A stretch of DNA of 64,000 nucleotides, taken from contig CAYNRE010000055.1 in NCBI GenBank assembly GCA_964399535.1, positions 310,001 to 374,000 on the forward strand. The letters are read 5' to 3'. Below the pieces are notes generated by a model, which saw only the letters and a program-made list of their open reading frames with translations, searched no databases and had not been told where the DNA came from. Position 1 is the stretch's first letter, and each line of letters starts with the position of its first letter. Position numbers and translations under genes: made by a program. Origin of the DNA: CAYNRE01 sp964399535. GTDB taxonomy: Bacteria > Planctomycetota > Planctomycetia > Pirellulales > CAYNRE01. Of this stretch, positions 8,608 through 18,800 are shown piece after piece.

Positions 8608-9392
8608 AACGTCGTTCGAGGCCTCCCAGCGCTTCGCCCCCAACGGCCGATAGATACCGAGACGATCTGGCCAAAATCCACGACGCCGGTTTCGGCGAGC
8701 TAGCCAAACACGCGGCCCTCGAACTCTTGTCGCGGTTGGGATCGCCTAAAGCACTGGGCGACCGGGTCGTCGACCTGGGCTGCGGCAGTGGTATTCTCGC
8801 GGAGCGATTGAGCACTGCGGGCTATCAGGTGCTTGGCATTGACTATTCTCCGGCGATGCTTGCCTTGGCCCGGCAACGAGCACCGCGGGCTGAGTTCCGC
8901 CTCGGGTCGTACCTAGGCGCTGAAATTCCAACGTGCCGCGCGGTGACGGCGATCGGCGAAGTATTCAACTACCGCTTCGCAGGTTCGCCTACTCCCGCGA
9001 ATCTCGGCCGGCTGTTTCGTAAAATCCACCGGGCTCTGGAGCCCGATGGTTGGTTCTTGTTCGACGTGGCGGGGCCCGGTCGCGGCGGGCCGGTCCGCAG
9101 CCGCTCGCACCAAACTGAGGGAGACGATTGGGTTTGTCTGGCGCAAGTCGACGAGGATCCCGCTGGCCAGACGCTCGAGCGGCGGATCACTACTTTTCGG
9201 CGTTGCGGCGAGTTGTTTCGCCGAGACGATGAATTGCACCGCCTGAGACTATTCCCGGCCGGTTCGATCCTCGACGCGCTACGCACGGCCGGCTTTCGGG
9301 CGCGGCGGCTACCTGGCTACGGCACATGGCGTTTCCCGCCAGGCTGGTCGGGTTTCTTGGCGCGCAAGGCCTGTGCTACCCCATCGCAATGA
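8604..9392 (+). CDS. Class I SAM-dependent methyltransferase
   Basis: The 262-residue protein has the Rossmann methyltransferase core. Motif I is VVDLGCGSGILAERL near residues 54-68, followed by the acidic motif II region VLGIDYSPAMLALAR near residue 76-90, a post-I strand containing AVTAIGEVFNYRF, and EPDGWFLFDVAGPG near residue 150. It is likely to be soluble. The acceptor substrate cannot be told from the sequence. The start codon overlaps the stop of the membrane-anchored gene upstream, which suggests one transcript and perhaps a shared pathway. Confidence 0.8.
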   Translation: MKRRSRPPSASPPTADRYRDDLAKIHDAGFGELAKHAALELLSRLGSPKALGDRVVDLGCGSGILAERLSTAGYQVLGIDYSPAMLALARQRAPRAEFRLGSYLGAEIPTCRAVTAIGEVFNYRFAGSPTPANLGRLFRKIHRALEPDGWFLFDVAGPGRGGPVRSRSHQTEGDDWVCLAQVDEDPAGQTLERRITTFRRCGELFRRDDELHRLRLFPAGSILDALRTAGFRARRLPGYGTWRFPPGWSGFLARKACATPSQ

Positions 9393-9675
9393 CGCCAGCG
9401 CAACAAAAACGTAGCGTGCACTTAAAGAGGTCGCCAACGATCGGCAGGACGGCGAATTGTGCAAGCTGATACCGAACCAAACCAGACTGCCCGCGTACCC
9501 TAAATAACCTGGTTTCACGCCGACCAGCCGATGATCGGTCGTTTCCGATTGAGCAAACTGGGCTGAGTTTACCGATAACGAGGTAGACCGAAGCCACGTC
9601 CGCTGGCCTGCTTGCGCCGGCGGCGAGCGAGTTCGGTTCGTTTTCGAAGTTCTTTCCAGATCGGGGCCCGCGGCT

Positions 9676-11286
9676 GTGCGATGGTCGATTGAGTTTGGGG
9701 CATTCGTGGTGCTCTTGGGACTGGCTGCCGGGACAACGGTTCCGGTTGCCGCCCAAGACTCGCGCAGCCTGCGCAATTTTGAACCCGCGGCCGTCGACGA
9801 GCTCGACCTGCCGCGCTATCGCGACCGGGTCAGCCACCGCGGTTGGGAGCATCGCAGCAGTCACTTCGTGGTGGTGAGCCCCCGGAGCGCCGAGGAAGCA
9901 CAGCGGCTGGCCGCCCGGTGCGAAGCAACCTGGGCCAGGATGGGCTCTCTGGCCGACCGTTGGACGAGCATCCACCGTGGTCCACGTTTCGGCAACGATG
10001 CAGTGGCCGTGTTCGTGGTCGACGCGCCGCACACGGCACATCCGGGGCCCATCTGGTCGCCAACCGATGCCGCGGAGCTTTATATCGACGCTACCTGGCT
10101 GGCGCAGGTTTCGGCCCAAAGCGAGCCCACCGACGACCGCCTGGAGCGGGCCGCGGCGCAGCAGTTCCTGCGGGTCGCCGGTTGGGAAAACCGCATGCCT
10201 ATCTGGCTGCAAGCGGGGCTAACCGCCTATGTGGGCGAAGAAATGACGCGCCCCGCGAGCGACCCGTATCGCGCGCCCAGCGAAACCGCCGATACGCCCG
10301 CAGCGCCGGGCCGAGCCGCGGCTCGACCGCTGGTGATTACGCGGGGCGTACCCGGCGAAGCGTCGGTTGCGTCGGCCTCGGGGGCGCATGGCTCGGCCGC
10401 CATGGCATCGGCCACGGCACCCGGGCAGGCCGAGGTGATCACACTGTTGCCGCCACTGGGCAGTCGTACTGCGGCTGCCGAAGCTGTATCGGCCAGCGCC
10501 GACGAAAGCGAACCTGGCGCTTGGGTGCGGTTTCTACTTGAATCCGAAGATGGGCGGTTTGCCCCGGAATTTATTCGCTGGGTTGCGCTCGAGGCCACTC
10601 GCCCGGTCACGGTCGATCGCAGGATGAAGGCGGGGCCCGGTGGTCCGCTGACCCTAGACGAATCGGTGCCGGTACCCGAGCTTCCCTCGTTCTTAGGGCA
10701 GTCCGTATGGCGAACGCGATTTCGGCAGTGGCAGGCCGACCGTTGGCGAGACCAGCCCTTGGTCGCGGCCGACGATCTGCCCGACGCCGCGCTGGCCGAT
10801 CCGGCACGTCAGCTGGCGGTGCTTTGGAAGTTGGTCGATCGATTCGGCGAAACGCGCACCATCGCGCGTGGGGTTCGCGTGACCGAGTTCCAGGGAGATC
10901 GCCAGGTTGCGGTGTCGGCAGTTGAGCACCACGAGCAGGCATTCGACCTGGAGCGGCTGGCGATGCGCGCAGCCGAAACCGCGGAACCCTGGGCCATGAT
11001 CGATGGACAAGGTCAGTTGGCCTGGTCCGGCGCGGGCCAGGGTTTGGCCGGCATCTTGCCCCAGGGATTTCTGGACCAAGTCCGCGCCGACTGGTCTGAC
11101 GAGCAGGCCACTCTTTCGTTAGCCCTTGGTGACGGCCGCTGGCTGGTTTCGTGGGTCGATCCCTTGCCGTCGGCCGAAGATCGGTCGGTCGCTCGGGCCG
11201 CACGCCCGCGAATTCGCTTTCGCATCAGCGCCCCTCTCCCCGGTCCGACGCCACGGACCATCGAGCCTCCGCGCGGCGCCTCTTGA
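9676..11286 (+). CDS. Secreted protein of unknown function
   Basis: The 536-residue protein starts with a signal peptide (GTG start; core FGAFVVLLGLAAGTTVPVAA, cleavage near VAAQD). The region GWEHRSSHFVVVSPRSAEEAQRLAARCEATW resembles, by eye, the start of secreted planctomycete proteins related to gluzincin-like 'MA' peptidases. No HExxH motif is visible, so protease activity is not claimed. Residues about 190-280 are low-complexity Ala/Pro/Thr-rich. The C-terminal part includes a sequence typical of a folded domain (WRTRFRQWQADRWRDQPLV). The gene stands alone, with 283 bp upstream and 142 bp downstream. Confidence 0.65.
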   Translation: MRWSIEFGAFVVLLGLAAGTTVPVAAQDSRSLRNFEPAAVDELDLPRYRDRVSHRGWEHRSSHFVVVSPRSAEEAQRLAARCEATWARMGSLADRWTSIHRGPRFGNDAVAVFVVDAPHTAHPGPIWSPTDAAELYIDATWLAQVSAQSEPTDDRLERAAAQQFLRVAGWENRMPIWLQAGLTAYVGEEMTRPASDPYRAPSETADTPAAPGRAAARPLVITRGVPGEASVASASGAHGSAAMASATAPGQAEVITLLPPLGSRTAAAEAVSASADESEPGAWVRFLLESEDGRFAPEFIRWVALEATRPVTVDRRMKAGPGGPLTLDESVPVPELPSFLGQSVWRTRFRQWQADRWRDQPLVAADDLPDAALADPARQLAVLWKLVDRFGETRTIARGVRVTEFQGDRQVAVSAVEHHEQAFDLERLAMRAAETAEPWAMIDGQGQLAWSGAGQGLAGILPQGFLDQVRADWSDEQATLSLALGDGRWLVSWVDPLPSAEDRSVARAARPRIRFRISAPLPGPTPRTIEPPRGAS

Positions 11287-11428
11287 GAGCCCCGCGGCGC
11301 GGGGTTAGCATGGCCGCGCCGAGCGGCAATGGCCGTTCGCTAGGGGGGCGCCGACGGCTCGGCCGGCCCCAAATGGGAACGCGACCTGGCTCGCGCCCGC
11401 TTTTCTTTGGGGGCTGAGGACCAACCGC

Positions 11429-12730
11429 ATGCGCCGCGCACTTTGGATAGGGCTATGGACGATGGGGTTTACCGCCACTGCTGGTCTGAACACTTCTCCG
11501 GCCGCGGAACCGACCCCGGGGAACTACGCGAGCGACCTGGAGTTCTTAAAAAGCCATATCAAGTCGATGGACAAGTCGCGGCAGAATACGGCCCTGATTG
11601 AGCTGTTCGACTCGTCCGCCGCCGATGGCCCCCGGGTGGCGGTTTCGCCCGCCTGGCAGGGCCGGGTGATGACTTCGACCGCGCGGGGACCATCGGGCAC
11701 CAGTTTCGGCTGGCTTAATCGCCCCCTGATCGAAACGGGCAAGCCCGATTTGGTGTTCAACAATTACGGCGGCGAAGACCGTTTCTGGATCGCGCCGGAA
11801 GCAGGGCAATTCGCCCTGTTCTTCGCACCGGGGGCCGAACAAAAGCTGCCGCAGTGGATTACCCCGCCCGGCTTGAACGAGGGAGAGTTCGAAACCTCGG
11901 GCCCCAGCGACGACAACCGCGCGGTGCGAATGCGTCGCCAGTTGCAGTTGGTCAATGCCTCGTCGACCCGGTTTCACCTGGAGGTCGATCGCCAGGTGCG
12001 CCTGCTCGACCGCGGCGCGGTCGCCTCGCTGCTGGGCGAGTCCACGGCTCGGGCGATCGGCGACGCGGGGCTAGCCTGGGTGGGCTTTAGCAGCGAAAGC
12101 ACCATCACCAACCGTGGCCCGGCATGGAACCAAGACACCGGGCTACTTGCCTTGTGGATGCTGGGGCAGTTCAAACCAGGTCCGCGCACCGTGATCGTAC
12201 TGCCCTACCAGGGTGGCCCGGCCGGCCAGGGCCAGTCGGTGGTCAACACGGCGTATTTTCAGGCTCTGCCGGACGATCGTTTGAAAGTAACCGACCAGGC
12301 GGTGTTGTTCCTGGGGGATGGCAATTACCGCAGCAAGATCGGGCTAGCGCCCGCGCGGGCCAGGCCGGTAATCGGCGCCATCGACCTGGCGGGGGGCATT
12401 CTGACGCTCGTGCATTACAGCCTGCCGGCCGATGCGGCCTCGCAGTCGTACGTCGACAACCTGTGGAACTTGCCCCAGGCCAACCCTTACTCGGGCGACG
12501 CCGTGAACAGCTATAACGACGGGCCGGCCGAACCCGGCGCTGACAGCCTGGGTGGGTTCTTCGAACTCGAAACCTTGTCGCCGACGCGCGAATTGGCATC
12601 GGGTGCATCGCTCAGCCATACCCATACCACGATCCACGTCGAGGGCGATTTGGCCCAGCTCAAGGCCGTGGCTCGGGCGGCCCTGGGAATCGACCTGGAC
12701 GAGGTGGCCCGGCTGATGTTTCCCAAGTAG
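11429..12730 (+). CDS. Secreted DUF6786-like protein
   Basis: This 433-residue protein has a signal peptide (MRRALWIGLWTMGFTATAGL) and a beta-rich body. The segments VAVSPAWQGRVMTSTARGPSG, SFGWLNRPLIETG and FNNYGGEDRFWIAPEAGQFALFF match my recollection of a planctomycete/Bacteroidetes family annotated DUF6786, possibly with a galactose-mutarotase-like fold. SLSHTHTTIHVEG near the end is also typical. No biochemical function is established for this family as far as I know. It is flanked by other unknown secreted proteins on the same strand, but the gaps are large enough for separate promoters. Confidence 0.7.
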   Translation: MRRALWIGLWTMGFTATAGLNTSPAAEPTPGNYASDLEFLKSHIKSMDKSRQNTALIELFDSSAADGPRVAVSPAWQGRVMTSTARGPSGTSFGWLNRPLIETGKPDLVFNNYGGEDRFWIAPEAGQFALFFAPGAEQKLPQWITPPGLNEGEFETSGPSDDNRAVRMRRQLQLVNASSTRFHLEVDRQVRLLDRGAVASLLGESTARAIGDAGLAWVGFSSESTITNRGPAWNQDTGLLALWMLGQFKPGPRTVIVLPYQGGPAGQGQSVVNTAYFQALPDDRLKVTDQAVLFLGDGNYRSKIGLAPARARPVIGAIDLAGGILTLVHYSLPADAASQSYVDNLWNLPQANPYSGDAVNSYNDGPAEPGADSLGGFFELETLSPTRELASGASLSHTHTTIHVEGDLAQLKAVARAALGIDLDEVARLMFPK

Positions 12731-12860
12731 CGAATCGGCTGCCACGTGGAGATTCGCGCCGCAGCCCGGTCCGGCCGCGCCGCAGGCTGGGGCGGCGGCA
12801 CGCTACCCCTTCGGTCGGCGGGCCGCCCGGGCAGGCAGTTTTGCCGACGGAGGACGAACC

Positions 12861-13544
12861 GTGTTGGCTCGGGTGCTTGAGCCCGAGGTGATGGACGACC
12901 CGCGCGACGCCGACGACTACGACCGGATGGATCATGGCGAGGTAAACCAGCGGTTTGTGGCCGATTTGTTGGCGAGCACCTCGCCCGTCGCCGCCTGGCG
13001 AACCGGCCAGGCCCAGGTGCTCGACCTGGGGACCGGTACCGGGCTGATTCCGATCGAGCTTTGCCGGCAAGCGGCCCATGTCCGCGTGCTCGGCGTCGAT
13101 TTGGCCGAGGGAATGCTTGCCCTGGGGCGCCTTCATGTTCGAGAGGCCGATTTCACGCGACGAATTCGCTTGGCCCGCGCCGACGCCAAGCAATTGCCCT
13201 ATGCCGACGGCGAATTCGGCCTGGTCATGTCGAACAGCATCGTGCATCATCTGCCGGAGCCGAGGCGGGCACTTGAGGAGGCGGCGCGCGTTTGCCAGGA
13301 CGGAGGTTCGATTTTCATCCGCGACCTGTTACGACCAGCCAACGAATCTGAGTTGGAACGCCTGGTCGAAACCCACGCCGTCGCAGCCGAGTCCAGGCAG
13401 CGGCAGCTTTTCGCCGATTCGCTCCGGGCAGCACTCTCGCTCGAGGAGATTCGGGAACTAGTCGCCGGGCTGAGTTTCGATCCGTCGGGGGTCTCGCCGA
13501 CCAGCGATCGCCATTGGACCTGGTGCACAGCGAAACCGGCCTGA
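12861..13544 (+). CDS. Class I SAM-dependent methyltransferase
   Basis: The 227-residue protein shows motif I VLDLGTGTGLIPIELCR near residues 54-70, motif II RVLGVDLAEGMLALGR near 76-91, the ARADAKQLPYADGEFGLVMSNSIVHHL block near 108-133 and the post-motif EAARVCQDGGSIFIRDLLRP. This is the UbiE/Methyltransf_11 pattern. The acceptor is unknown. GTG 12861 follows a strong GGAGG site by seven bases. The next gene, an M48 protease, starts 15 bases after the stop, so the two are likely cotranscribed. Confidence 0.85.
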   Translation: MLARVLEPEVMDDPRDADDYDRMDHGEVNQRFVADLLASTSPVAAWRTGQAQVLDLGTGTGLIPIELCRQAAHVRVLGVDLAEGMLALGRLHVREADFTRRIRLARADAKQLPYADGEFGLVMSNSIVHHLPEPRRALEEAARVCQDGGSIFIRDLLRPANESELERLVETHAVAAESRQRQLFADSLRAALSLEEIRELVAGLSFDPSGVSPTSDRHWTWCTAKPA

Positions 13545-13558
13545 CCGAGGGGAATCGT

Positions 13559-14722
13559 GTGAGTACCAGCGACGAACGATCGGAAATCTTGGTCGAATCG
13601 GGCAGCTCTCGGGCGGCTCCGGTGTTGACGGCGGGCGAGCTGGCCGAATCGCGCCGGTACGGACGCACACAGCTGAGCCTGGCCTTGGCCGATCGCTGCC
13701 TCGATGGAATCGTGCTCGGGTTGATGGCGCTGGTGTTTGCCCAACCCCTCGATGCTGCCCTGGCCGCCTGGGTGCCCGGCCTGGCGGGGCGCGTGCCCCT
13801 GTTGGTGGCGGTGATGATGGGGGTACACGAGTTGGTTTCGTTTCCGCTGGCTTTCTGGTCGGGTTTCGTGGTCGAGCATCGCTACGGGCTCAGCCAGCAA
13901 TCGGCCGGGGCCTGGTTCGCGCGGCACCTGAAGCAGTTTGGCCTGGTGCTGGTGCTAAACGTGGCGGTGCTCACCGCATTGTTCTGGGTGATCCGATTGA
14001 CCGGCGGCTACTGGTGGTTGGCCGCGGCGGCGTTGTTTTTCCTGCTCAGCGTGGCGGCCGGGCAACTGGTGCCGGTGTTGATCCTGCCCCTGTTCTATCG
14101 CATCGAGCGGCTTGCCGATGAGCAGCTCGGCCAGCGGCTTGACCGGCTGGCGCAGGGAACCGGCCTGAAGATCGAGGGCGTGTACCGAATGGAGCTGTCG
14201 GCCGAAACCGTCAAGGCCAACGCCATGCTCGCAGGGTTGGGCCGCACGCGGCGCGTGATTCTGGGCGATACGCTCCTCGATGGTTTCTCGCCCGAGGAAA
14301 TCGAAATCGTGTTCGCCCACGAGGTGGGGCACCATGTCCATCGTCATTTGCCCAAACTGTTGGTGCTGGGGGCGGTGTGGAGTGCGCTGGGTTTTTGGGC
14401 CTGCGACTGGGTGCTGCGGGCCTGGTTGGGCATCGCGGATTGGGCCGACGCCCCCTTTCCCGCGTGGGGGTTGCCGTGCCTGATGTTTTGTCTGTGGGTA
14501 TTTGGCCTGCTGCTCGAGCCGGTGCAAAACGCGGTGAGCCGGCATTTCGAGCGACAGAGCGACCGCTACGCGCTGGCCAGCACCGGGCGGCCCGAGGCCT
14601 ACCGCTCGGCCTTTGTGAAGCTGGCCCGGCTGAATAAAGACGACCCTGATCCGCACCCGATCGAGGTCTGGCTGATGCACAGCCACCCGCCGATTTCCGA
14701 GCGTCTGGCGGCGGCGAAATAA
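13559..14722 (+). CDS. M48 family (Ste24-type) membrane metalloprotease
   Basis: The 388-residue protein is a zinc protease of the CAAX protease 1/Ste24 group. It has several membrane helices before the active site (VLVLNVAVLTALFWVI; WLAAAALFFLLSVAAGQLVPV), the zinc motif HEVGHH in FAHEVGHHVHRHLP near residue 256, and a downstream ERQSDRYALASTGR block carrying the third ligand Glu/Asp. Two more helices lie after HEVGHH. The catalytic site should face the cytoplasm or lie within the membrane chamber. The start chosen is GTG 13559 with a GAGGGGAA site; an ATG at 13514 overlaps the previous gene. A hairpin follows. Confidence 0.88.
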   Translation: MSTSDERSEILVESGSSRAAPVLTAGELAESRRYGRTQLSLALADRCLDGIVLGLMALVFAQPLDAALAAWVPGLAGRVPLLVAVMMGVHELVSFPLAFWSGFVVEHRYGLSQQSAGAWFARHLKQFGLVLVLNVAVLTALFWVIRLTGGYWWLAAAALFFLLSVAAGQLVPVLILPLFYRIERLADEQLGQRLDRLAQGTGLKIEGVYRMELSAETVKANAMLAGLGRTRRVILGDTLLDGFSPEEIEIVFAHEVGHHVHRHLPKLLVLGAVWSALGFWACDWVLRAWLGIADWADAPFPAWGLPCLMFCLWVFGLLLEPVQNAVSRHFERQSDRYALASTGRPEAYRSAFVKLARLNKDDPDPHPIEVWLMHSHPPISERLAAAK

Positions 14723-14755
14723 TGGCCCGGCCCGGAGTGGGCGGCGTTCGTGCCA

Positions 14756-14777
14756 CTCTCGCCGGCTCGGCCGAGAG
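14756..14777. terminator. Hairpin between convergent genes
   Basis: CTCTCG and CGAGAG pair with an inner CCG/CGG, between the stops of the M48 protease (plus) and the DHOD-like gene (minus). It could serve both strands. No T-run. Confidence 0.35.
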
Positions 14778-14798
14778 AGGCTGCCGCCGCAGGGCCGG

Positions 14799-15803
14799 CT
14801 ACTCGCCCAGGCCGGGGCGGTAGCCGTGCAGGGCCCGCAAATATTGGGCCCGCTCGAAGGCGCCAGGATCGGGGCAATGTTGCTGGCTGAGCGAACCCCG
14901 CATTTGAGTCAGCGATTCGTACTCGTGTTCCACAAGCCACTCGCGCAACTGGTGCTCGATAACCGCCAGGTGGTCGATTCCCCGCTTCAACAGGGCCGAG
15001 CAAAGCATGGTCGCCTGCGCGCCGGCCATCGTCATCTTGATTACGTCGACCGCGTGGTGGATGCCGCTGGTGGCCGCCAGGTCGGCCCGAACTCGCCCAT
15101 ACAGTATGGCGATCCAGCGCATCGGCAGCCGCATGGCGAATGGCGTGCTGAGCATCACCTGAGGCCGAACCTCGAGGCGATCGATGTCCAGGTCGGGCTG
15201 ATAGAACCGATTGAACAGCACTAATCCGCGAGCGCCGGCCAGATCGAGCCGGGCGACCAGGTGGGCCAGGTTCGAAAAGTAGGGGCTGAGTTTGACCGCC
15301 ACGGGTAGCGAAATCGTCTCGCGCACGGCGGCCAGGATTTCGATATAGCGATCCTCCACTTGTCCGCCCGACAACTCCGGATCGGTGGGAATCCAATAGA
15401 TATTCAGCTCCAGGGCATCGGCCCCGGCCTGGGCCATTTGTTGGGCATACCGCGTCCAACTCCCCAGGTGAATTCCGTTCAAACTGGCGATGACCGGAAT
15501 GTCGAGCGCCTGCTTGGCGCGGGCGATCAGATTCAGGTACTGCTCGGGCGACAAAGTGAGCTCATCTGGATCGGGAAAGTAGCTGAGCGATTCCGCGTAG
15601 CTGTCGGTGCCCTGGGTCAAGTGCTGGTGCAGCGAGTCGGACTCATGGGTAATGTCTTCCTCGAACAGCGAGGGCAACACCACGGCCGCTGCCCCGGCGT
15701 CTTCCAAACGCCGCAAGTGGTCGATCGACCCGGTCAGCGGCGAGGCCGAAGCTACCAAGGGGGACCGCAGAGGAAGTCCTAAGTACTGCGTGCTCAGGTC
15801 CAT
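14799..15803 (-). CDS. Dihydroorotate dehydrogenase-like flavoprotein
   Basis: The 334-residue TIM-barrel protein belongs to the class 1 DHOD-like family that is often found beside nifJ. It begins MDLSTQYLGLPLRSPLVASASPLTG, has an FMN/substrate strand LELNIYWIPTDPELSGG near residue 115-131, VKLSPYFSNLAHLVAR and a C-terminal phosphate-binding turn. True PyrD enzymes have NxSCPN at the active-site strand; here it is NIYWIPT, so the catalytic Cys is absent and orotate synthesis is unlikely. The start chosen at 15803 has GAGGG nine bases upstream. It follows nifJ by 89 bases on the same strand and probably shares its promoter, which suggests a redox role linked to that enzyme. Confidence 0.85.
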   Translation of the reverse strand: MDLSTQYLGLPLRSPLVASASPLTGSIDHLRRLEDAGAAAVVLPSLFEEDITHESDSLHQHLTQGTDSYAESLSYFPDPDELTLSPEQYLNLIARAKQALDIPVIASLNGIHLGSWTRYAQQMAQAGADALELNIYWIPTDPELSGGQVEDRYIEILAAVRETISLPVAVKLSPYFSNLAHLVARLDLAGARGLVLFNRFYQPDLDIDRLEVRPQVMLSTPFAMRLPMRWIAILYGRVRADLAATSGIHHAVDVIKMTMAGAQATMLCSALLKRGIDHLAVIEHQLREWLVEHEYESLTQMRGSLSQQHCPDPGAFERAQYLRALHGYRPGLGE

Positions 15804-15892
15804 GAAATCACCCTCAGGGGCTGCTGGTTTCGCCGCGGCGGGCAAGGCCGATGGCGCGGTGGGTTCGATCGAGCTTCGAGACGTCTACTGGC

Positions 15893-18800
15893 TCACTGCG
15901 TGGTGGTCTTTGGGGGTGCGGGGGGCGCGGGCTCGGCGCCGGCCGGCGCGCTGCCCGAGGGACGGTACTGGGCCAGATACTCGTAAAACCGCCGGCGCTG
16001 GAGCACATCGGCCTGGGCCTCGGCGGCCAGTTGAGCGGCCCTCTCCGGCTGGGTCTTGGTCAACAATTGAAAACGGTTTTCGCGCGCCAGGTATTCGGCC
16101 AACGGGGTTCGGGGCGCCTTGCTATCGAGCCGCAGTGGGGGTTCGCCGCTGGCAGCCCGGTCGGGGTGATAGCGATATAAGAGCCACTGCCCGCAATCGA
16201 CGGCCGCCTGCTGCTCGCGCATGCCAAGGGTCATATTGATGCCGTGGGCGATGCAGTGGCTATAGGCAATGATCAGCGAGGGACCCGGATAGGCTTCGGC
16301 TTCGAGGAAAGCCCGGAGCGTGTGCTCGTCGCGGGCCCCCATGGCCACGCGGGCCACGTAGACGTGGCCGTAGCTCATGGCGATCATTCCCAAATCTTTC
16401 TTGCCGAGCGATTTGCCACCCGCGGCAAATTTGGCCACGGCCCCCTTGGGGGTCGCTTTCGACATTTGTCCGCCGGTGTTCGAGTAAACCTCGGTATCGA
16501 GCACGAGCACATTCACATCGCGGCCGCTGGCCAGCACGTGGTCCAGCCCGCCGAAGCCAATGTCGTAGGCCCAGCCGTCGCCACCGACGATCCAGACGCT
16601 TTTGCGCACGAAAATGTCGGCCACGCTCGCCAGCCGGGCAGCCTCGGGCGAGCGGATCTTGGCGAGCCGCAGCTTGAGCTGGGCGACCCGCTCGCGCTGC
16701 TCGTAAATGCCGGCCTCGTCGCGTGCTGGGGCCGTGAGCAAGCCTTGCACCAGTTCATCGCCCACCTCTCCGGCCAACTGCTTGAGCAGCGTCTCGGCCC
16801 ATTGACGCTGAAAATCGAGCGTGACGCGGAAGCCCAATCCGAACTCGGCGTTGTCTTCGAACAGCGAATTGGACCAGGCGGGGCCGCGGCCGTTGGCATC
16901 TTGCGCCCAGGGGGTGGTCGGCAGGTTGCCGCCGTAAATCGACGAGCAGCCGGTGGCGTTGGCCACCAACAAACGATCGCCGAACAACTGCGACATCAAC
17001 TTTACATAGGGTGTTTCTCCGCAGCCGGCGCAGGCCCCCGAGAACTCGAACAGCGGCCGCTGCATTTGCTGCTGGTGAATGCTGGTGACGTTCAATCGCC
17101 GGCGGTCGAAATCGGGCAGTTCCTGGAAGTATTTCCAGGTGGCTCGGCCGGTCTCCAACAGCGGCGCGATCGGCTGCATGTTGATGGCCTTGAGCCGTGC
17201 CTGCGACTTATTGCGCACCGGGCACACGTCGACGCAGATGCCGCAGCCGGTGCAGTCCTCGGGGGCCACTTGCAGCAAAAAATCGAGCCCGGCCCACTCC
17301 TTGTCGCGGGCTGGCGCGGTGAGTAGTTCGGCCGGAGCGCTGGCGAGTTGGGCCGGCTCGGCCACCTTGGTGCGGATGACGCCGTGCGGGCAAACCAGAG
17401 CGCACTTGCCGCATTGAATGCAGATCTGCGGATCCCAAACCGGAATCTCCTGGGCCAACCGACGTTTCTCCCATTGCGCCGTGGCCGTGGGATAGGTGCC
17501 GTCCAGCGGAACCAGGCTCACCGGCAGGTCGTCGCCACAGCCCGAGATCATGGGCCCCAGCACTTCGCGGACAAAGGCCGGTGCCTCGTCGGGCACCGGC
17601 GGCAGCAAGTCGGCCCTGGCCGTGACCGAGTTGGGTATCTCGACCTCGAACAATTCCGCCAGCGCGGCATCGACCGCGGCCAGGTTGCGGCGCACGATTT
17701 CGGCGCCCTGTTTGCCATACGACTTTTCAATAAACCGCTTGATCGACTGCAGAGCACGTTCGCGCGGCAGCACCCCTGAGATGGCGAAGAACGCGGTTTG
17801 CATCACCGTGTTGATGCGCGACCCCACGCCAGCCTGCCGCGCGACCCGGGCGGCGTCGATGACAAATAGCCGGGCGCGTTTTTCGATCAGCCGTTGTTGC
17901 ACCCGACGGGGCAGCGCGCACCAAACCTCGGCCGGCCCCAGGGGGGTGTTTACCAGCAGCGTGCCCTGGGGTTCCAGCGGGCGCGTTACGTCCAGTCGAT
18001 CGAGAAACTGGGGTTGGTGCACCGCGACGAATTGGGCTCGCTCGATCAAGTAGGGAGCCCGAATGGGCCTTGGGCCGAACCGCAAATGAGAAATGGTAAC
18101 CGCCCCGGCCTTCTTCGAGTCGTAGACAAAATAGGCCTGCACGAACTGGTCGGTTTCCTCGCCGATGATCTTGATCGTGTTCTTGTTGGCCCCCACGGTT
18201 CCGTCGGAGCCGAGCCCGTAGAACACTGCCCGCATTTCGTCGGCCGGCTCGATGCTGAACGTGGAATCGTAGTCAAGACTGGTGTGGGTCAGATCGTCGT
18301 GAATGCCGATCGTGAAATGGTTGCGCGGCTCGTTTTGGTTGAGGTGGTCGAAAATAGCCCGCACCATGGCGGGCGTGAATTCTTTGCTGGAGAGGCCGAA
18401 GCGGCCGCCGACGACCCGGGGCAGCTTTCCGCCGAAGCGCTTCTGGCCCAGTTCGTAGAGTGCTGCGACGACATCCAGGTACAAGGGTTCTCCCTGGCTG
18501 CCCGGTTCCTTGGTCCGGTCGAGCACGGCGATGGCCTTGGTCGTGGGGGGCAGGGTGTCCACCATCGACTGGGGCGAGAAGGGCCGGAACAGCCGCACCT
18601 TGACCAGGCCCACCCGCTCGTTCCTGGCAGCCAGGGCATCGACCGTGGCGCCCACGGTTTCGGCGCCCGACCCCATGACCACGATGACCCGCTCGGCATC
18701 GGGGGGCCCCTGGTACTCGAACGGCTGGTAGCGCCGGCCGACAAGCTTGGCCAGACGGTCCATGGCCCGCTGGACGATCTCGGGACAGGCCAGGTACAGG

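Noticed and set aside
14751..14775. TGGCACG with GG-N10-GC on the minus strand
   Set aside because: The -12 half is poor and it points into the end of a convergent gene, so it cannot serve as a useful promoter.
14799..15803. Calling the DHOD-like gene pyrD
   Set aside because: The active-site NxSCPN motif is missing and the nifJ linkage fits the separate DHOD-like family.
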